Shown here: in pieces, positions 8,405 through 16,928 of the stretch | Numbering within the stretch: position 1 is the first letter of the stretch | Layout: each line of letters starts with the position of its first letter | Source: Streptomyces resistomycificus | Lineage (GTDB): Bacteria; Actinomycetota; Actinomycetes; Streptomycetales; Streptomycetaceae | Length of the DNA stretch: 64,000 nt | Assembly (NCBI RefSeq): GCF_001514265.1 | Contig: NZ_KQ949003.1 | Coordinates: forward strand, 62,001 to 126,000 | Direction: 5' to 3' | Notes under the pieces: model-generated | The model's database searches: none | What the model was told of the DNA's origin: nothing | What the model saw: only the letters and a program-made list of their open reading frames with translations | Position numbers and translations under genes: made by a program

Positions 8405-9692
8405 GGCGACGGCCGCCCTGTTGCTCGCCCTCCTGACGGCATGGGCACCGGCACCGGCCGCCTCCGCCTCAGTCGCCGCCTCCGCCTCCGTCGCCGAGCG
8501 GGGGCCCGTCGGCTGGGCCGCCGCCGGCACCGGTACCACCGGCGGCACGGGCGGCACGACCTGGACCGTGCGCACCCGCGCCGAGCTCAAGGAGGCCCTG
8601 GCCAACGACGGCGACCCCGTCGCGCCCAAGGTGATCCGGGTCGTCGGCGCCGTGGACGGCCATGAGGCGGACGACGGTTCGCCGCTCGGCGAGCAGGACT
8701 ACGCGCCGGGGTACGACCTGGCGAAGTACATGTCCTGCTTCGGCGACGACGGCACCACCTGGTCCGACACCCGCCACGACTACTGCAGGCAGCAGCGGCA
8801 GCTGCGGCAGACGGGATCGAACCGGGAGAAGGCACAGATCCAGCTGACGGTGCCGAGCAACACCACCCTCGTCGGCGTGGGCCGCGACGCGCGGCTCCTC
8901 GGGGTCTTCCTGACGGTCAACACGGGCACGAACATCATCGTCCGGAACCTGCGCCTCGAAGCCCCGGTCGACCACTTCACCAGCTGGTCGCCGGGCGACG
9001 GGAGCCAGGGCAGCTGGAACGCCCGCTTCGACGCGATGACCGTGATCACCGGGAGGAACATCTGGGTCGACCACTGCACCTTCACCGACGGCCGCTTCCC
9101 GGACCGCGAGGCACCCCTCGGCTTCCACGGTGAACCCGTCCAGCGGCACGACGGACTGCTCGACATCGAGGACGGCTCCGACTTCGTCACGGTCTCCGAC
9201 AGCCACTTCGCCGACCACGACAAGGCGATCCTGATCGGCTCGGGCGACGGGCGCGGCGACCGGGACCGCGGACACCTCAAGGTCACCCTCGTCCGCAACC
9301 TGTTCACCGACATCGTGCAGCGCGGCCCCCGCGTCCGCTTCGGCCAGGTGCACGTCGTCAACAACGTCTACCGGGGCCGGGCCGCCGGCACCCTGTACGC
9401 GCTCGGCGCCGGACTGGAGTCCGCGATCTTCTCCGAGCGCAACGTCTTCAGGTACCCGCACGGCAGCCGGGGACTGGCGGTCGCGGACTACGGGGGCGAG
9501 CACTTCCGGGACACCGGCTCCTGGTTCAACGGCCGGCCCGCCCGTCTGAACGCCGTGGCCGGCGGCCTCGGCCTGACCGACGACGTCGGCTGGAACCCCG
9601 CCGACGTCTACGGTTACCGGCCCTTCACCACCCCGTCGGCGGTCGAGCACCACGTCCTGCGTCACGCCGGCAGCGGGAGGCCCCATGCGTGA
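8397..9692 (+). CDS. Secreted pectate lyase, PL1 (second stand-alone copy)
   Basis: This 431-residue lyase starts at GTG 8397, overlapping the preceding CE8 gene by 8 bp. A signal peptide (about residues 1-27) ends in an Ala/Ser-rich stretch with a small internal repeat (ASVA). PL1 hallmarks are the GWAAAGTGTTGGTGG opening, IWVDHCTF, HDGLLDIEDGSDFVTVS, and RGPRVRFG with R309, R312 and R314. The protein resembles the 4826 lyase throughout, consistent with duplication. It overlaps the next gene by 8 bp, so four consecutive genes here are packed end to end and are probably translated from one mRNA. Confidence 0.92.
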   Translation: MRRATAALLLALLTAWAPAPAASASVAASASVAERGPVGWAAAGTGTTGGTGGTTWTVRTRAELKEALANDGDPVAPKVIRVVGAVDGHEADDGSPLGEQDYAPGYDLAKYMSCFGDDGTTWSDTRHDYCRQQRQLRQTGSNREKAQIQLTVPSNTTLVGVGRDARLLGVFLTVNTGTNIIVRNLRLEAPVDHFTSWSPGDGSQGSWNARFDAMTVITGRNIWVDHCTFTDGRFPDREAPLGFHGEPVQRHDGLLDIEDGSDFVTVSDSHFADHDKAILIGSGDGRGDRDRGHLKVTLVRNLFTDIVQRGPRVRFGQVHVVNNVYRGRAAGTLYALGAGLESAIFSERNVFRYPHGSRGLAVADYGGEHFRDTGSWFNGRPARLNAVAGGLGLTDDVGWNPADVYGYRPFTTPSAVEHHVLRHAGSGRPHA

Positions 9693-10845
9693 GCTGTTCG
9701 GCCGCCGTGCCTTCGTGGCGGGAGCCACCGCGGCGGCGCTCACCCATGGCGCGTCCGGTCCGGCGCGGGCCGCCGCAGCCGAGCTCGTCGACGGCAACCT
9801 CCCCGACTTCCACCCGGCGTTGAAGGACCGGCTGCGCTTCCCCCTCGCCTGGGGCACCTCACCCGTCCGCGACTTCGGGTCCTGGCGCCGCACGGCCCGT
9901 GCCAAGGTCGAGGAGCACCTCCTCGTCGAGCGGCAGCACCGCACGCCGTACGCCCCCGAGTTCACCGCCGGGCCCCAGGGCGAGGGATACACGAGGGAGT
10001 CGGTGACGCTCTCCCTCACCTCGTACGAACGCGTCCGCGGCCTCCTGCTCACCCCGCACGGCACCGGCCCCTTCCCCGCCGTGCTCCTCCTGCACGACCA
10101 CGGAGCGAGGTTCGACATCGGGAAGGAGAAACTCGTCCGGCCCTGGTACGACGACACGCGCCTCGCCTCCGCCCGGGCGTGGGCCGACAAGTACTTCAGC
10201 GGACGCTTCGTCGGCGACGAACTGGCCCGGCGCGGATACGTGGTCCTGTGCCTGGACGCGCTCGGCTGGGGCGACCGCGGCCCGCTCACCTACGAGCAAC
10301 AGCAGGCCCTCGCCTCCAACTTCTACAACCTGGGCTCCTCACTCGCCGGGCTGATGGCCCGCGAGGACGCCCGCGCCGCACGGTTCCTGGCCGGCCTCGA
10401 CCGGGTGGACGCCCGCCGGGTCGCCGCCCTCGGGTTCTCCATGGGCGCCTACCGGGCCTGGCAGACGGCCGCGCTCAGCGACGACATCGCCGCCGCGGCG
10501 AGCGTGTGCTGGATGACCGGCCTCAAGGAAATGATGGTGCCCGGCAACAACACGCTGCGCGGGCAGTCGTCGTACTACATGCTCCACCCCGGGCTGCCCC
10601 GGTTTCTCGACTTCCCCGACGTGGCGGGCATCGCCGCACCCAGGCCGATGCTCTTCTTCAGCGGCGCACTGGACACCCTCTTCCCCGCCGACGGCGTACG
10701 GGTGGCCCACGACAAGCTGCGGGCCGTCTGGCGCTCGCGCCACGCCGAGGAGCGGTTGCACCTCAGGACCTGGCCCGACCTCGGCCATGTCTTCGTCGAC
10801 CGCATGCAGGACGAGGTCTTTCGCTGGCTCGACTCCGTCCTGTGA
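9685..10845 (+). CDS. Secreted alpha/beta hydrolase (dienelactone hydrolase / acetylesterase-like)
   Basis: This 386-residue exported hydrolase has a Tat-type N-terminus (GRRAFVAGATAAA) and a mature alpha/beta-hydrolase fold. The nucleophile is S252 in GFSMG. A likely acid is D330 (GALDTLF) and the histidine is H368 (DLGHVF). The family is that of large bacterial dienelactone-hydrolase-like esterases found in plant-polysaccharide gene sets, where acetyl or other esters on sugars are the probable substrates. The exact reaction cannot be named. ATG 9685 follows GGGAGG at about 9675 and overlaps the PL1 stop. Its position inside the pectin operon suggests side-chain ester removal, complementing the CE12 enzyme. 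Confidence 0.75.
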   Translation: MRELFGRRAFVAGATAAALTHGASGPARAAAAELVDGNLPDFHPALKDRLRFPLAWGTSPVRDFGSWRRTARAKVEEHLLVERQHRTPYAPEFTAGPQGEGYTRESVTLSLTSYERVRGLLLTPHGTGPFPAVLLLHDHGARFDIGKEKLVRPWYDDTRLASARAWADKYFSGRFVGDELARRGYVVLCLDALGWGDRGPLTYEQQQALASNFYNLGSSLAGLMAREDARAARFLAGLDRVDARRVAALGFSMGAYRAWQTAALSDDIAAAASVCWMTGLKEMMVPGNNTLRGQSSYYMLHPGLPRFLDFPDVAGIAAPRPMLFFSGALDTLFPADGVRVAHDKLRAVWRSRHAEERLHLRTWPDLGHVFVDRMQDEVFRWLDSVL

Positions 10846-10913
10846 ACCACTCCCGCTCGTCTCTCCCCCCCCCGAAGGTCCCCTCCCCGCACGACGAAAG
10901 GACCCGCACCCCC

Positions 10914-12026
10914 ATGTCGCGTCGTACCGCTCTCGCCGTCCTGCCGGCCCTCACGCTCGGCGCCGGCCTCGCCGTCCTGCCCACCCAGGCCCAGGCCGCG
11001 ACCGTCGTCGTGAGCAACTCCACCGACCTGTCCAACGCGCTGAAGAACGCCACCGCCGGCACCGTCATCCAGGTCCGCGGCGGCACCTACTACCCGACGG
11101 CCACCCTCCAGTCCACGGTCAACGGCACCTCCTCCTCGCCGGTCACGCTCACCGCGTACGGCTCCGAGACGGTGAAGATCGACGGCTCGTCGCTGCCCTC
11201 CGGCTCGTGGATCTTCAAGCTGACCGCCGACTACTGGAACGTCTCCAACATCACCTTCCAGAACTCCCCGGACAGCGCGGTCGTCTGCCAGTCCTGCACC
11301 GGGACGGTCTGGAACAACATCAAGACCATCAACGGCGGCGACTCCGGCTTCACGCTCACCGGCGACGGCACGGTCAACAACACGGTGCGCAACATCGACA
11401 GTTACGGCCACTACGACCCCGCCAACCACGGTGAGAACGCGGACGGCATCGCCGTGAAGTTCGGCTCCGGGACCGGCAACCTGATCACCGGGGCCCGCCT
11501 GTACAACAACTCCGACGACGGCCTGGACTTCTGGTCGTTCTCCTCGCCGGTCACCGTCGAACACACCTGGGCGATGGGCAACGGCAAGAACCGCTGGTCC
11601 GACTCCGCCTTCGCGGGCGACGGCAACGGCTACAAGCTGGGCGGCGACGGCGAGGTCGTCGCGCACGTCGTCAACAACTCGGCCGCCTGGGACAACGCCG
11701 GCAACGGCATCACCGAGAACAGCAACAAGGGCGCGATCGTCATCAACCGCACCACCGCCTACGCCAACGCCAAGTGGGGCTACTACTTCGCCACCGGCAC
11801 GGCCAAGCTCGGCAAGAACCTGGCCGTCGGCAACGGCGGCGGCTCGGTCAGCAAGAGCTCCTCGGTCGCCTCCTCCGGCAACAACTGGGACAGCGGCGTC
11901 AGTACCCCCGCCTTCCGTTCGACGGACGCCGCCAGCACGTACAACGCCCGCGGTTCGAGCGGCACGCTGCCCGCGACGACGTTCCTGACCACCGGTTCCA
12001 CCAGCATCGGAGCCACCATGAACTGA
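10914..12026 (+). CDS. Secreted pectate lyase, PL9
   Basis: This 370-residue PL9 lyase has a signal peptide of about 29 residues (ending TQAQAA). PL9 parallel beta-helix features include GTVIQVRGGTYYPTATL, NGGDSGFTLTGDG, NADGIAVKFGSGTGN, NNSDDGLDFW and DGNGYKLGG. K241 in the last motif is the expected catalytic lysine, and the Asp-rich motifs would bind calcium. ATG 10914 follows GAAAGG at about 10896-10901. A run of nine C lies at 10865-10873 in the short leader. A clear paralogue is at 15335. It is the last enzyme of the plus-strand operon, and no strong terminator hairpin is visible right after it. Confidence 0.92.
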   Translation: MSRRTALAVLPALTLGAGLAVLPTQAQAATVVVSNSTDLSNALKNATAGTVIQVRGGTYYPTATLQSTVNGTSSSPVTLTAYGSETVKIDGSSLPSGSWIFKLTADYWNVSNITFQNSPDSAVVCQSCTGTVWNNIKTINGGDSGFTLTGDGTVNNTVRNIDSYGHYDPANHGENADGIAVKFGSGTGNLITGARLYNNSDDGLDFWSFSSPVTVEHTWAMGNGKNRWSDSAFAGDGNGYKLGGDGEVVAHVVNNSAAWDNAGNGITENSNKGAIVINRTTAYANAKWGYYFATGTAKLGKNLAVGNGGGSVSKSSSVASSGNNWDSGVSTPAFRSTDAASTYNARGSSGTLPATTFLTTGSTSIGATMN

Positions 12027-12104
12027 ACGCTCCGGGGCGCTTGACCCGTTTTTTGCCCGGCGGGTCTCGCGCTGACGGGGGTGACGCGCGTAGAAACCTG
12101 TGTC

Positions 12105-12902
12105 ATGCATAAACCACTGCGCATCGCCGCCGTCGCCACCGTCTGTGCCGTCGCCGGTGCCGCCCTGTACGGCGCCGGCGCGGCCACCGCCGGACAGTCC
12201 ACGGCCAACTCGACGCACGAGCCCTACAACATCGGGCTGCTGGTCAAGGACATCGACACCTACTACGGCACCACCCCGGACGCGAACGGCGTCTACCAGG
12301 CGTCCCCCGACAGCCCGTACGCCAAGGACCTCGCGCGCATCGACGCGGCCGCGAGGAAGTACATCGACCAGGCGGCCCGCAAGGCGCTGCACAAGGGCGA
12401 GAAGCCCGCGGTCGTCTTCGACATCGACGACACCCTGCTGCTCAGCCTCGACTACGAGAAGCGCTACAACTACACCTACAACTCGGCCAGCTGGGCGGCC
12501 TACGTCAACAAGGCCGACCGCCCGGCCGTCTTCGGCAGCCCCGAGCTCGTGCGGTACGCCGAGAAGCGGGGCGTCGAGGTCTTCTACAACTCGGGGCTCG
12601 GCGAGGCCCAGCGCCCGGCGGCCGTGGAGAACCTGAAGAAGGTCGGCGCCGACGTCAACCTCGACGCCAACCACATGTTCCTCAAGGACACCGCCAACCC
12701 GCCGTCCTACCTGAGCGGATGCGCCACGCCGGGCACCTGGACCTGCACCACCGTGCAGTACAAGTCCGGCACCCGGCAGCACATCGAGAAGGACCTCGGG
12801 TTCGAGATCGTCGCCAACTTCGGCGACCAGTACTCCGACCTCGACGGCGGCCACGCCGACCGGACGTACAAGCTCCCGAACCCGACGTACTTCGTCAGCT
12901 GA
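12105..12902 (+). CDS. Secreted HAD-type acid phosphatase
   Basis: This 265-residue protein belongs to the HAD superfamily of class B-like acid phosphatases. It has an N-terminal export signal (MHKPLRIAAVATVCAVAG) and the nucleophile motif FDIDDT with D106 and D108. Typical companions follow: a helix-rich insert, then FGDQYSDLDGG carrying the acidic motif. It likely hydrolyses phosphomonoesters outside the cell. ATG 12105 is chosen because the signal peptide begins there; a GTG at 12081 is an in-frame alternative, and neither has a good ribosome site. TAGAAA lies 8 bases upstream, so a leaderless mRNA is possible. It is not obviously part of pectin use. Its stop is only 6 bp from the stop of the convergent GH43 gene. 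Confidence 0.85.
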   Translation: MHKPLRIAAVATVCAVAGAALYGAGAATAGQSTANSTHEPYNIGLLVKDIDTYYGTTPDANGVYQASPDSPYAKDLARIDAAARKYIDQAARKALHKGEKPAVVFDIDDTLLLSLDYEKRYNYTYNSASWAAYVNKADRPAVFGSPELVRYAEKRGVEVFYNSGLGEAQRPAAVENLKKVGADVNLDANHMFLKDTANPPSYLSGCATPGTWTCTTVQYKSGTRQHIEKDLGFEIVANFGDQYSDLDGGHADRTYKLPNPTYFVS

Positions 12903-12908
12903 GGCCGC

Positions 12909-15107
12909 TCACCTCCGGACCGGCCTGATCGACTCCAGGGTCGGCACCACCGGCTCGATCGTGCCGTCCGCGGCGAACTCCATGCGGTCGATCGTGGTCT
13001 CGCGGTGCATGCCGTCGCCGCCCGGCCTGCCGGGGCCGTTCAGGGCGAACCGGTGGTAGACGACGTACCAGTCGTCGGTGCCCGGCACGTTCACCACCGA
13101 GTGGTGGCCGGTGCCGAGGATGCCGTACTCGGCGCGCTTTGACAGGATCGTCCCGCGCTTGGTCCACGGGCCGAGCGGGGACGGTCCGGTCGCGTAGGCG
13201 ACGTGGTAGTTCTCGCTGCGGGTGTCGTCCTCGGACCACATGAAGTAGTACGTGCCGTTGCGCTTGATCACGAAGGACCCCTCACGGAAGTTGTCCGGCG
13301 TGATGTCCTTCACCTCGCCCGCGTCGAACGACACCATGTCGTCGTTCAGCGGCACCACGTACCCGTGCCCGTTGCCCCAGTAGAGGTACGACGTCCCGTC
13401 GTCGTCCGTGAAGACCGCCGGGTCGATCATCTGGCCCTTCAGCGAACCACCCTTCGCCACCAGGGGCTTGCCGAGCGCGTCCTTGAAGGGGCCGGCGGGG
13501 GAGTCCGCCACCGCCACGCCGATCTGCTGCTCGGCGCAGTAGTAGAAGTAGTACTTACCGTCCCGCTCGGCGATCGCCGGCGCCCACGCGTTCTTGTCCG
13601 CCCAGGCCACGTCCGGCCCGAGGTCCAGGATCACGCCGTGGCCCTTCCAGTGGACCAGGTCCTTCGACGAGTACGCCGTGAACCGGGTCCCGCTCCAGCC
13701 CGGGAAGCCGTCCGTCGTCGGGTAGATCCAGTACTCGCCGTCCAGATAGTGCACGTCGGGGTCGGCGTTGAGGCCGGGCAGCGTGGGGCTGCCGGTGCGG
13801 ACCGCCTCCACCGTCCACGTGCGGGTCGTGCCGTCGGCGGCTGTCACGGTGTACGTCTGCGGCTTGCGGAAGTCCCGCCGGGTACCGGACCGGGGGCTCA
13901 CGGTCGCCCCCTCGGCCGCCCAGAGCTTCGGGGCGAGGCCGCGCAGATCCGCGTCCGGGGCCATCGGCAGCACGACCTTCGAGGCGGCCTCGGTGACGAT
14001 CGAGTACCCCTTCTGGCCCGTCGCCGTCGCGTCCACGACCGACGTGGGCGCCGACGGGTACGCGGCCAGCAGCCGGTCGTACTCCGCCTGGGTCACCGGC
14101 AGGACCGTGCCGTGGCGCGGGCTCGCGGGCAGCTGGTAGTTCGTGGACATCGTCCACTTCCCCGAGTCCAGGTCGGTGGTCTCGAACGGGACGTAGCCGC
14201 GGCCTCCGTACTCGTCGACGAACAGGTACCACTTCTTCTCGGTGTTCGACCTGAAGACCGTCGGCCCCTCGCCGCGGTCGATCGACCCGCTGCCGATGCA
14301 GTCGGAGACGAACTCGTACGACGTGTCCGTCAGGCTCTTCGACTTCTCCCCGGTGATGAACTTCGAGCAGGGCGAGCTGGAGGAGGGGTCGCGCTCGTCC
14401 TTGGTGTAGCGGTAGTAGGTGTCCTTGTGCTTCACGACCGTCGAGTCGATGACCGAGTAGCCGGGGTCGTCCCAGACCTTCGGCTCGCTGAAGGTGCGGA
14501 AGTCCCTGGTGGTCGCGTAGAGCATCTTGTTGTACGTCGATCCGGTGTGGCCGGGGTCGTCGTCGGCGTACAGCTTCGACGCCCAGAACACGACGAACTC
14601 ACCGAGGGAGTCGTCCCAGTAGGCCTCCGGGGCCCAGGTGTTGCCCGCGTTGTCGGGGGCAACCTTCACCAGGCGCTGGTCGGTCCAGTGGACCAGGTCG
14701 GTGGACTCCCAGACCATGATCGACTTGCTGCCGTGCCGCTGGACCTGGTCCCAGCTGCCGCTGCTGTTCCGGTACATCCGCAGGTCGGTGGCGATCATGT
14801 AGAACCTGTCGCCCTCGGGGGAGCGGATCACGAAGGGGTCCCGCAGCCCCTTCTCGCCGATCGTGGAGGTCAGCACCGGCTTGCCCGCGTTCAGTTCCCG
14901 CCAGTGCAGCGCGTCGTTGCCCCGGCTGAGGGCGTAGCGGATCTGCTCGCCGTCGGAGGTGCCCTCGCCGGTGAAGTAGGCGAAGAGGTAGCCGGCGTAC
15001 TTGGGCTGTTTCACGGGTGGTGCTCCTGAGTGGGCGGAACCGGGCGGTGCGGTGAGGAGGGCCAGGAGAAGCGACAGACAGGCGGCGAGGAGGAGTCGTG
15101 GGCGCAT
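12909..15107 (-). CDS. Secreted two-domain GH43 glycosidase
   Basis: This 732-residue protein has a signal peptide of about 25 residues and two five-bladed propeller GH43-type domains around a short Ig-like linker domain. The first propeller (about 38-345) shows LRDPFVI and RGEGPTVF, the positions of catalytic base and acid. The middle region contains QTYTVTAADGTTRTWTVEA. The second propeller (about 430-730) shows NADPDVHYLDGEYW and FREGSFVIKRNG. Such tandem enzymes attack arabinofuranosyl or galactosyl side chains, so this one would debranch pectin side chains; which bond each domain cuts is unknown. ATG 15107 follows AGAGGA. It is divergent from the PL9 gene at 15335 and shares its control region. 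Confidence 0.87.
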   Translation of the reverse strand: MRPRLLLAACLSLLLALLTAPPGSAHSGAPPVKQPKYAGYLFAYFTGEGTSDGEQIRYALSRGNDALHWRELNAGKPVLTSTIGEKGLRDPFVIRSPEGDRFYMIATDLRMYRNSSGSWDQVQRHGSKSIMVWESTDLVHWTDQRLVKVAPDNAGNTWAPEAYWDDSLGEFVVFWASKLYADDDPGHTGSTYNKMLYATTRDFRTFSEPKVWDDPGYSVIDSTVVKHKDTYYRYTKDERDPSSSSPCSKFITGEKSKSLTDTSYEFVSDCIGSGSIDRGEGPTVFRSNTEKKWYLFVDEYGGRGYVPFETTDLDSGKWTMSTNYQLPASPRHGTVLPVTQAEYDRLLAAYPSAPTSVVDATATGQKGYSIVTEAASKVVLPMAPDADLRGLAPKLWAAEGATVSPRSGTRRDFRKPQTYTVTAADGTTRTWTVEAVRTGSPTLPGLNADPDVHYLDGEYWIYPTTDGFPGWSGTRFTAYSSKDLVHWKGHGVILDLGPDVAWADKNAWAPAIAERDGKYYFYYCAEQQIGVAVADSPAGPFKDALGKPLVAKGGSLKGQMIDPAVFTDDDGTSYLYWGNGHGYVVPLNDDMVSFDAGEVKDITPDNFREGSFVIKRNGTYYFMWSEDDTRSENYHVAYATGPSPLGPWTKRGTILSKRAEYGILGTGHHSVVNVPGTDDWYVVYHRFALNGPGRPGGDGMHRETTIDRMEFAADGTIEPVVPTLESIRPVRR

Positions 15108-15212
15108 GCCAGTCCTCTGTGTGAGTGTGGGGGTTTGTGTTGAGTGGTGCGCGCCTTTGGAGTGTTGCGAGTGGGAAACAGCACGTCAATCGGTGCGTGG
15201 GCGAAGCCGGGC

Positions 15213-15227
15213 AGCGAAAGTTTCGCT
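15213..15227. promoter_or_regulatory. Palindromic operator AGCGAAAGTTTCGCT
   Basis: This is a perfect odd-centred 15-bp inverted repeat midway between the divergent GH43 and PL9 genes. Its core CGAAAGTTTCG matches the CGAAA-N-TTTCG type of palindrome known from actinomycete xylanase and xylosidase promoters, which LacI-type repressors recognise. It could control both genes at once. No other copy was seen in the window. Confidence 0.6.
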
Positions 15228-15287
15228 CGCCTGCGCCGAGGTGCGGCAACCTGTCTGGGCCGCGGTGACGACTGGAGGGCGTCCCAT

Positions 15288-15313
15288 CCCCAAGGAATGT
15301 CCCCAAGGAATGT
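15288..15313 (+). repeat. 13-bp tandem duplication in the PL9 leader
   Basis: CCCCAAGGAATGT occurs twice in a row (15288-15300, 15301-15313) and is followed by CCCCGAGGAAAGG, the working ribosome site. Each copy contains an AAGGA that could act as an extra ribosome landing site. It probably arose by slippage. Confidence 0.7.
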
Positions 15314-15334
15314 CCCCGAGGAAAGGAACGCCCC

Positions 15335-16489
15335 GTGCGTCTTGCCACCGGACGGCACCGCCGGACCCGCACCCTCTCCATCGCCGCGGCCGTGGCCGTC
15401 GCCGCGGGGGCGGGCGGTGTCCAGCTCGGCCTGTCGAACGGCGGGGCCCAGGCCGCCTCGGCGGCGGTGACCGTCTCCAGCACCGCCCAGCTGGAGTCGG
15501 CCGTGAGGAACGCCTCCGCCGGGACCGTCATCCGGATCCGGGGCGGCACGTACACGCCGAAGGCCACGCTCGAGTCGACGGCGAGCGGCACCCGTTCGGC
15601 GCGCATCACCCTCCAGGCGTACGGCGGCGAGAAGGTGCGGATCGACGGCTCCAAGCTGGCGGACGGCTCCTGGCTCGCCGGGATACACGGCGACTACTGG
15701 ACCGTGCAGAACCTCACCTTCCAGAACTCGCCCGCCCAGGGCTTCGTCGTGACCTCCTCGGTCGGCGGTGTCTTCAAAAACCTCGTCACCGCGGACAACG
15801 GCGACTCCGGCTTCACCCTGCGCGGCGACGGCACCAGCGACAACCTGGTGCAGAACCTGGACAGTCACGGCAACTACGACGCCGCCGGGCACGGGCGGAA
15901 CGCCGACGGCATCGCCGTGAAGTTCGGCTCCGGCACCGGTAACCGGATCACCGGGGCACGGCTGTACGGCAACTCCGACGACGGCCTCGACCTGTGGCAG
16001 TTCTCCTCGCCGGTCACCGTCGAGCACACGTGGGCCTTCGGCAACGGCGAGAACCGGTGGGACGACTCGGCGTTCCAGGGCGACGGCAACGGGTTCAAGC
16101 TGGGCGGGGGAGGCGTCAGAGTCGCGCATGTCGTCAACGACAACGCGGCGTGGGGCAACACGCTGCACGGGTTCACCGAGAACTCCAACCCCGGCGCGAT
16201 CGTGCTGAACCGCAACACCGCCTACGCCAATGCCGAGGCGGGCTTCCACTTCGCCACGGGCAGGGCCCGGCTGGCCCGGAACCTCGCGGTGGGCGACCGG
16301 GGAGGGGCGTCGAAGCTGGGGCCGTCGACGGTCTCCGCCGCGAACAGCTGGGACGCCAAAGTGGCCACGCCTTCGTTCAGGTCGACCGACGCCACGGCCG
16401 CGTACGGCGCGCGCAAGCCGGACGGGGCGTTGCCGGCCACGACGTTCCTCACCACCGGGTCGGCCTCGATCGGCTCCACGATGAACTGA
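15335..16489 (+). CDS. Secreted pectate lyase, PL9 (second copy)
   Basis: This 384-residue PL9 lyase starts at GTG 15335 after GAGGAAAGG (15318-15326). The export signal spans about residues 1-42 (RTRTLSIAAAVAVAAG ... AQAAS). The mature enzyme is collinear with the 10914 protein: GTVIRIRGGTYTPKATL, DNGDSGFTLRGDG, NADGIAVKFGSGTGN, NSDDGLDLW and DGNGFKLGG with the likely catalytic K255. It therefore acts on polygalacturonate. Unlike the first copy it is outside the long operon and probably has its own promoter with the CGAAAGTTTCG operator. A strong hairpin terminator follows. Confidence 0.92.
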   Translation: MRLATGRHRRTRTLSIAAAVAVAAGAGGVQLGLSNGGAQAASAAVTVSSTAQLESAVRNASAGTVIRIRGGTYTPKATLESTASGTRSARITLQAYGGEKVRIDGSKLADGSWLAGIHGDYWTVQNLTFQNSPAQGFVVTSSVGGVFKNLVTADNGDSGFTLRGDGTSDNLVQNLDSHGNYDAAGHGRNADGIAVKFGSGTGNRITGARLYGNSDDGLDLWQFSSPVTVEHTWAFGNGENRWDDSAFQGDGNGFKLGGGGVRVAHVVNDNAAWGNTLHGFTENSNPGAIVLNRNTAYANAEAGFHFATGRARLARNLAVGDRGGASKLGPSTVSAANSWDAKVATPSFRSTDATAAYGARKPDGALPATTFLTTGSASIGSTMN

Positions 16490-16514
16490 TGGCCGCGCCT
16501 CAGGAAGCGCGAGA

Positions 16515-16546
16515 ACGCCCCCGTCGGTCGTCACCGACGGGGGCGT
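16515..16546 (+). terminator. Terminator of the second PL9 gene
   Basis: A perfect 14-bp stem (16515-16528 with 16533-16546) and a CGTC loop begin 26 bp after the PL9 stop. Only a short pyrimidine tail (CCCGCTT) follows. Confidence 0.8.
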
Positions 16547-16617
16547 CCCGCTTACCAGTCGAGGGGGGCTCGACCAGTAGGGGTTCGGCCGGCCCAAGGG
16601 GGGCTTGGCCGGCCGGT

Positions 16618-16649
16618 CCGGGTCGTCGGACGATCGTCCGACGACCCGG
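16618..16649. terminator. Perfect 32-bp palindrome, probable bidirectional terminator
   Basis: Positions 16618-16633 are exactly complementary to 16634-16649, with CGATCG at the centre and no spare loop bases. A further imperfect inverted repeat (GGCCGG-rich, about 16587-16616) lies just left. The element sits between the PL9 gene and the stop of the minus-strand PL3-like remnant, so it could end transcripts from both sides. Confidence 0.6.
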
Positions 16650-16659
16650 AGTCAGGAAA

Positions 16660-16845
16660 TCACTGGTACGTGATGTCAGATGACGAGAACCTGCACGACG
16701 TTCCGTCCGGGCCGACACCGAGCTGTGCGGGTTCCTTGCCGGCGTTGTCGCCCTGAAGCGGACGCAGGGCGGCTCCGCCGGTCACCGCCCGTCGCCCGGT
16801 GACCCGGCGGCGGTGGCGGACGCGCTGTTCAGCTCGTGCAGTCAT
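16660..16845 (-). pseudogene. Probable PL3 pectate lyase remnant (internal deletion)
   Basis: A 61-codon minus-strand frame runs from ATG 16845, with AAGGA 6 bases upstream, to TGA at 16660-16662. The first part (MTARAEQRVRHRRRVTGRRA) looks like the basic start of an export signal. The last part (GDNAGKEPAQLGVGPDGTSC, then RFSSSDITYQ) looks like the C-terminal end of a PL3 pectate lyase. The hydrophobic signal core and the whole beta-helix are missing. The simplest reading is a PL3 gene that lost its middle while keeping start, ribosome site, C-terminus and terminator. The alternative is a genuine small cysteine-containing protein. Family recognition is from memory of short motifs, so confidence is moderate. 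Confidence 0.45.
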
Positions 16846-16928
16846 GCCCATTCCTTGTGTGGGAGAGGAACCTTGCGCTTCCTGGTCGCCACCGGTGAGG
16901 AAAGGGTTGCCGTGCTGTCGTGACGTGT

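Noticed and set aside
10865..10873. Run of nine C before the PL9 gene as a phase-variation tract.
   Set aside because: It lies in the untranslated leader, is short, and C runs are common in such high-GC spacers.
12027..12104. Rho-independent terminator after the first PL9 gene.
   Set aside because: Only a 5-bp ACCCG/CGGGT pairing flanks the T-run, too weak to support.
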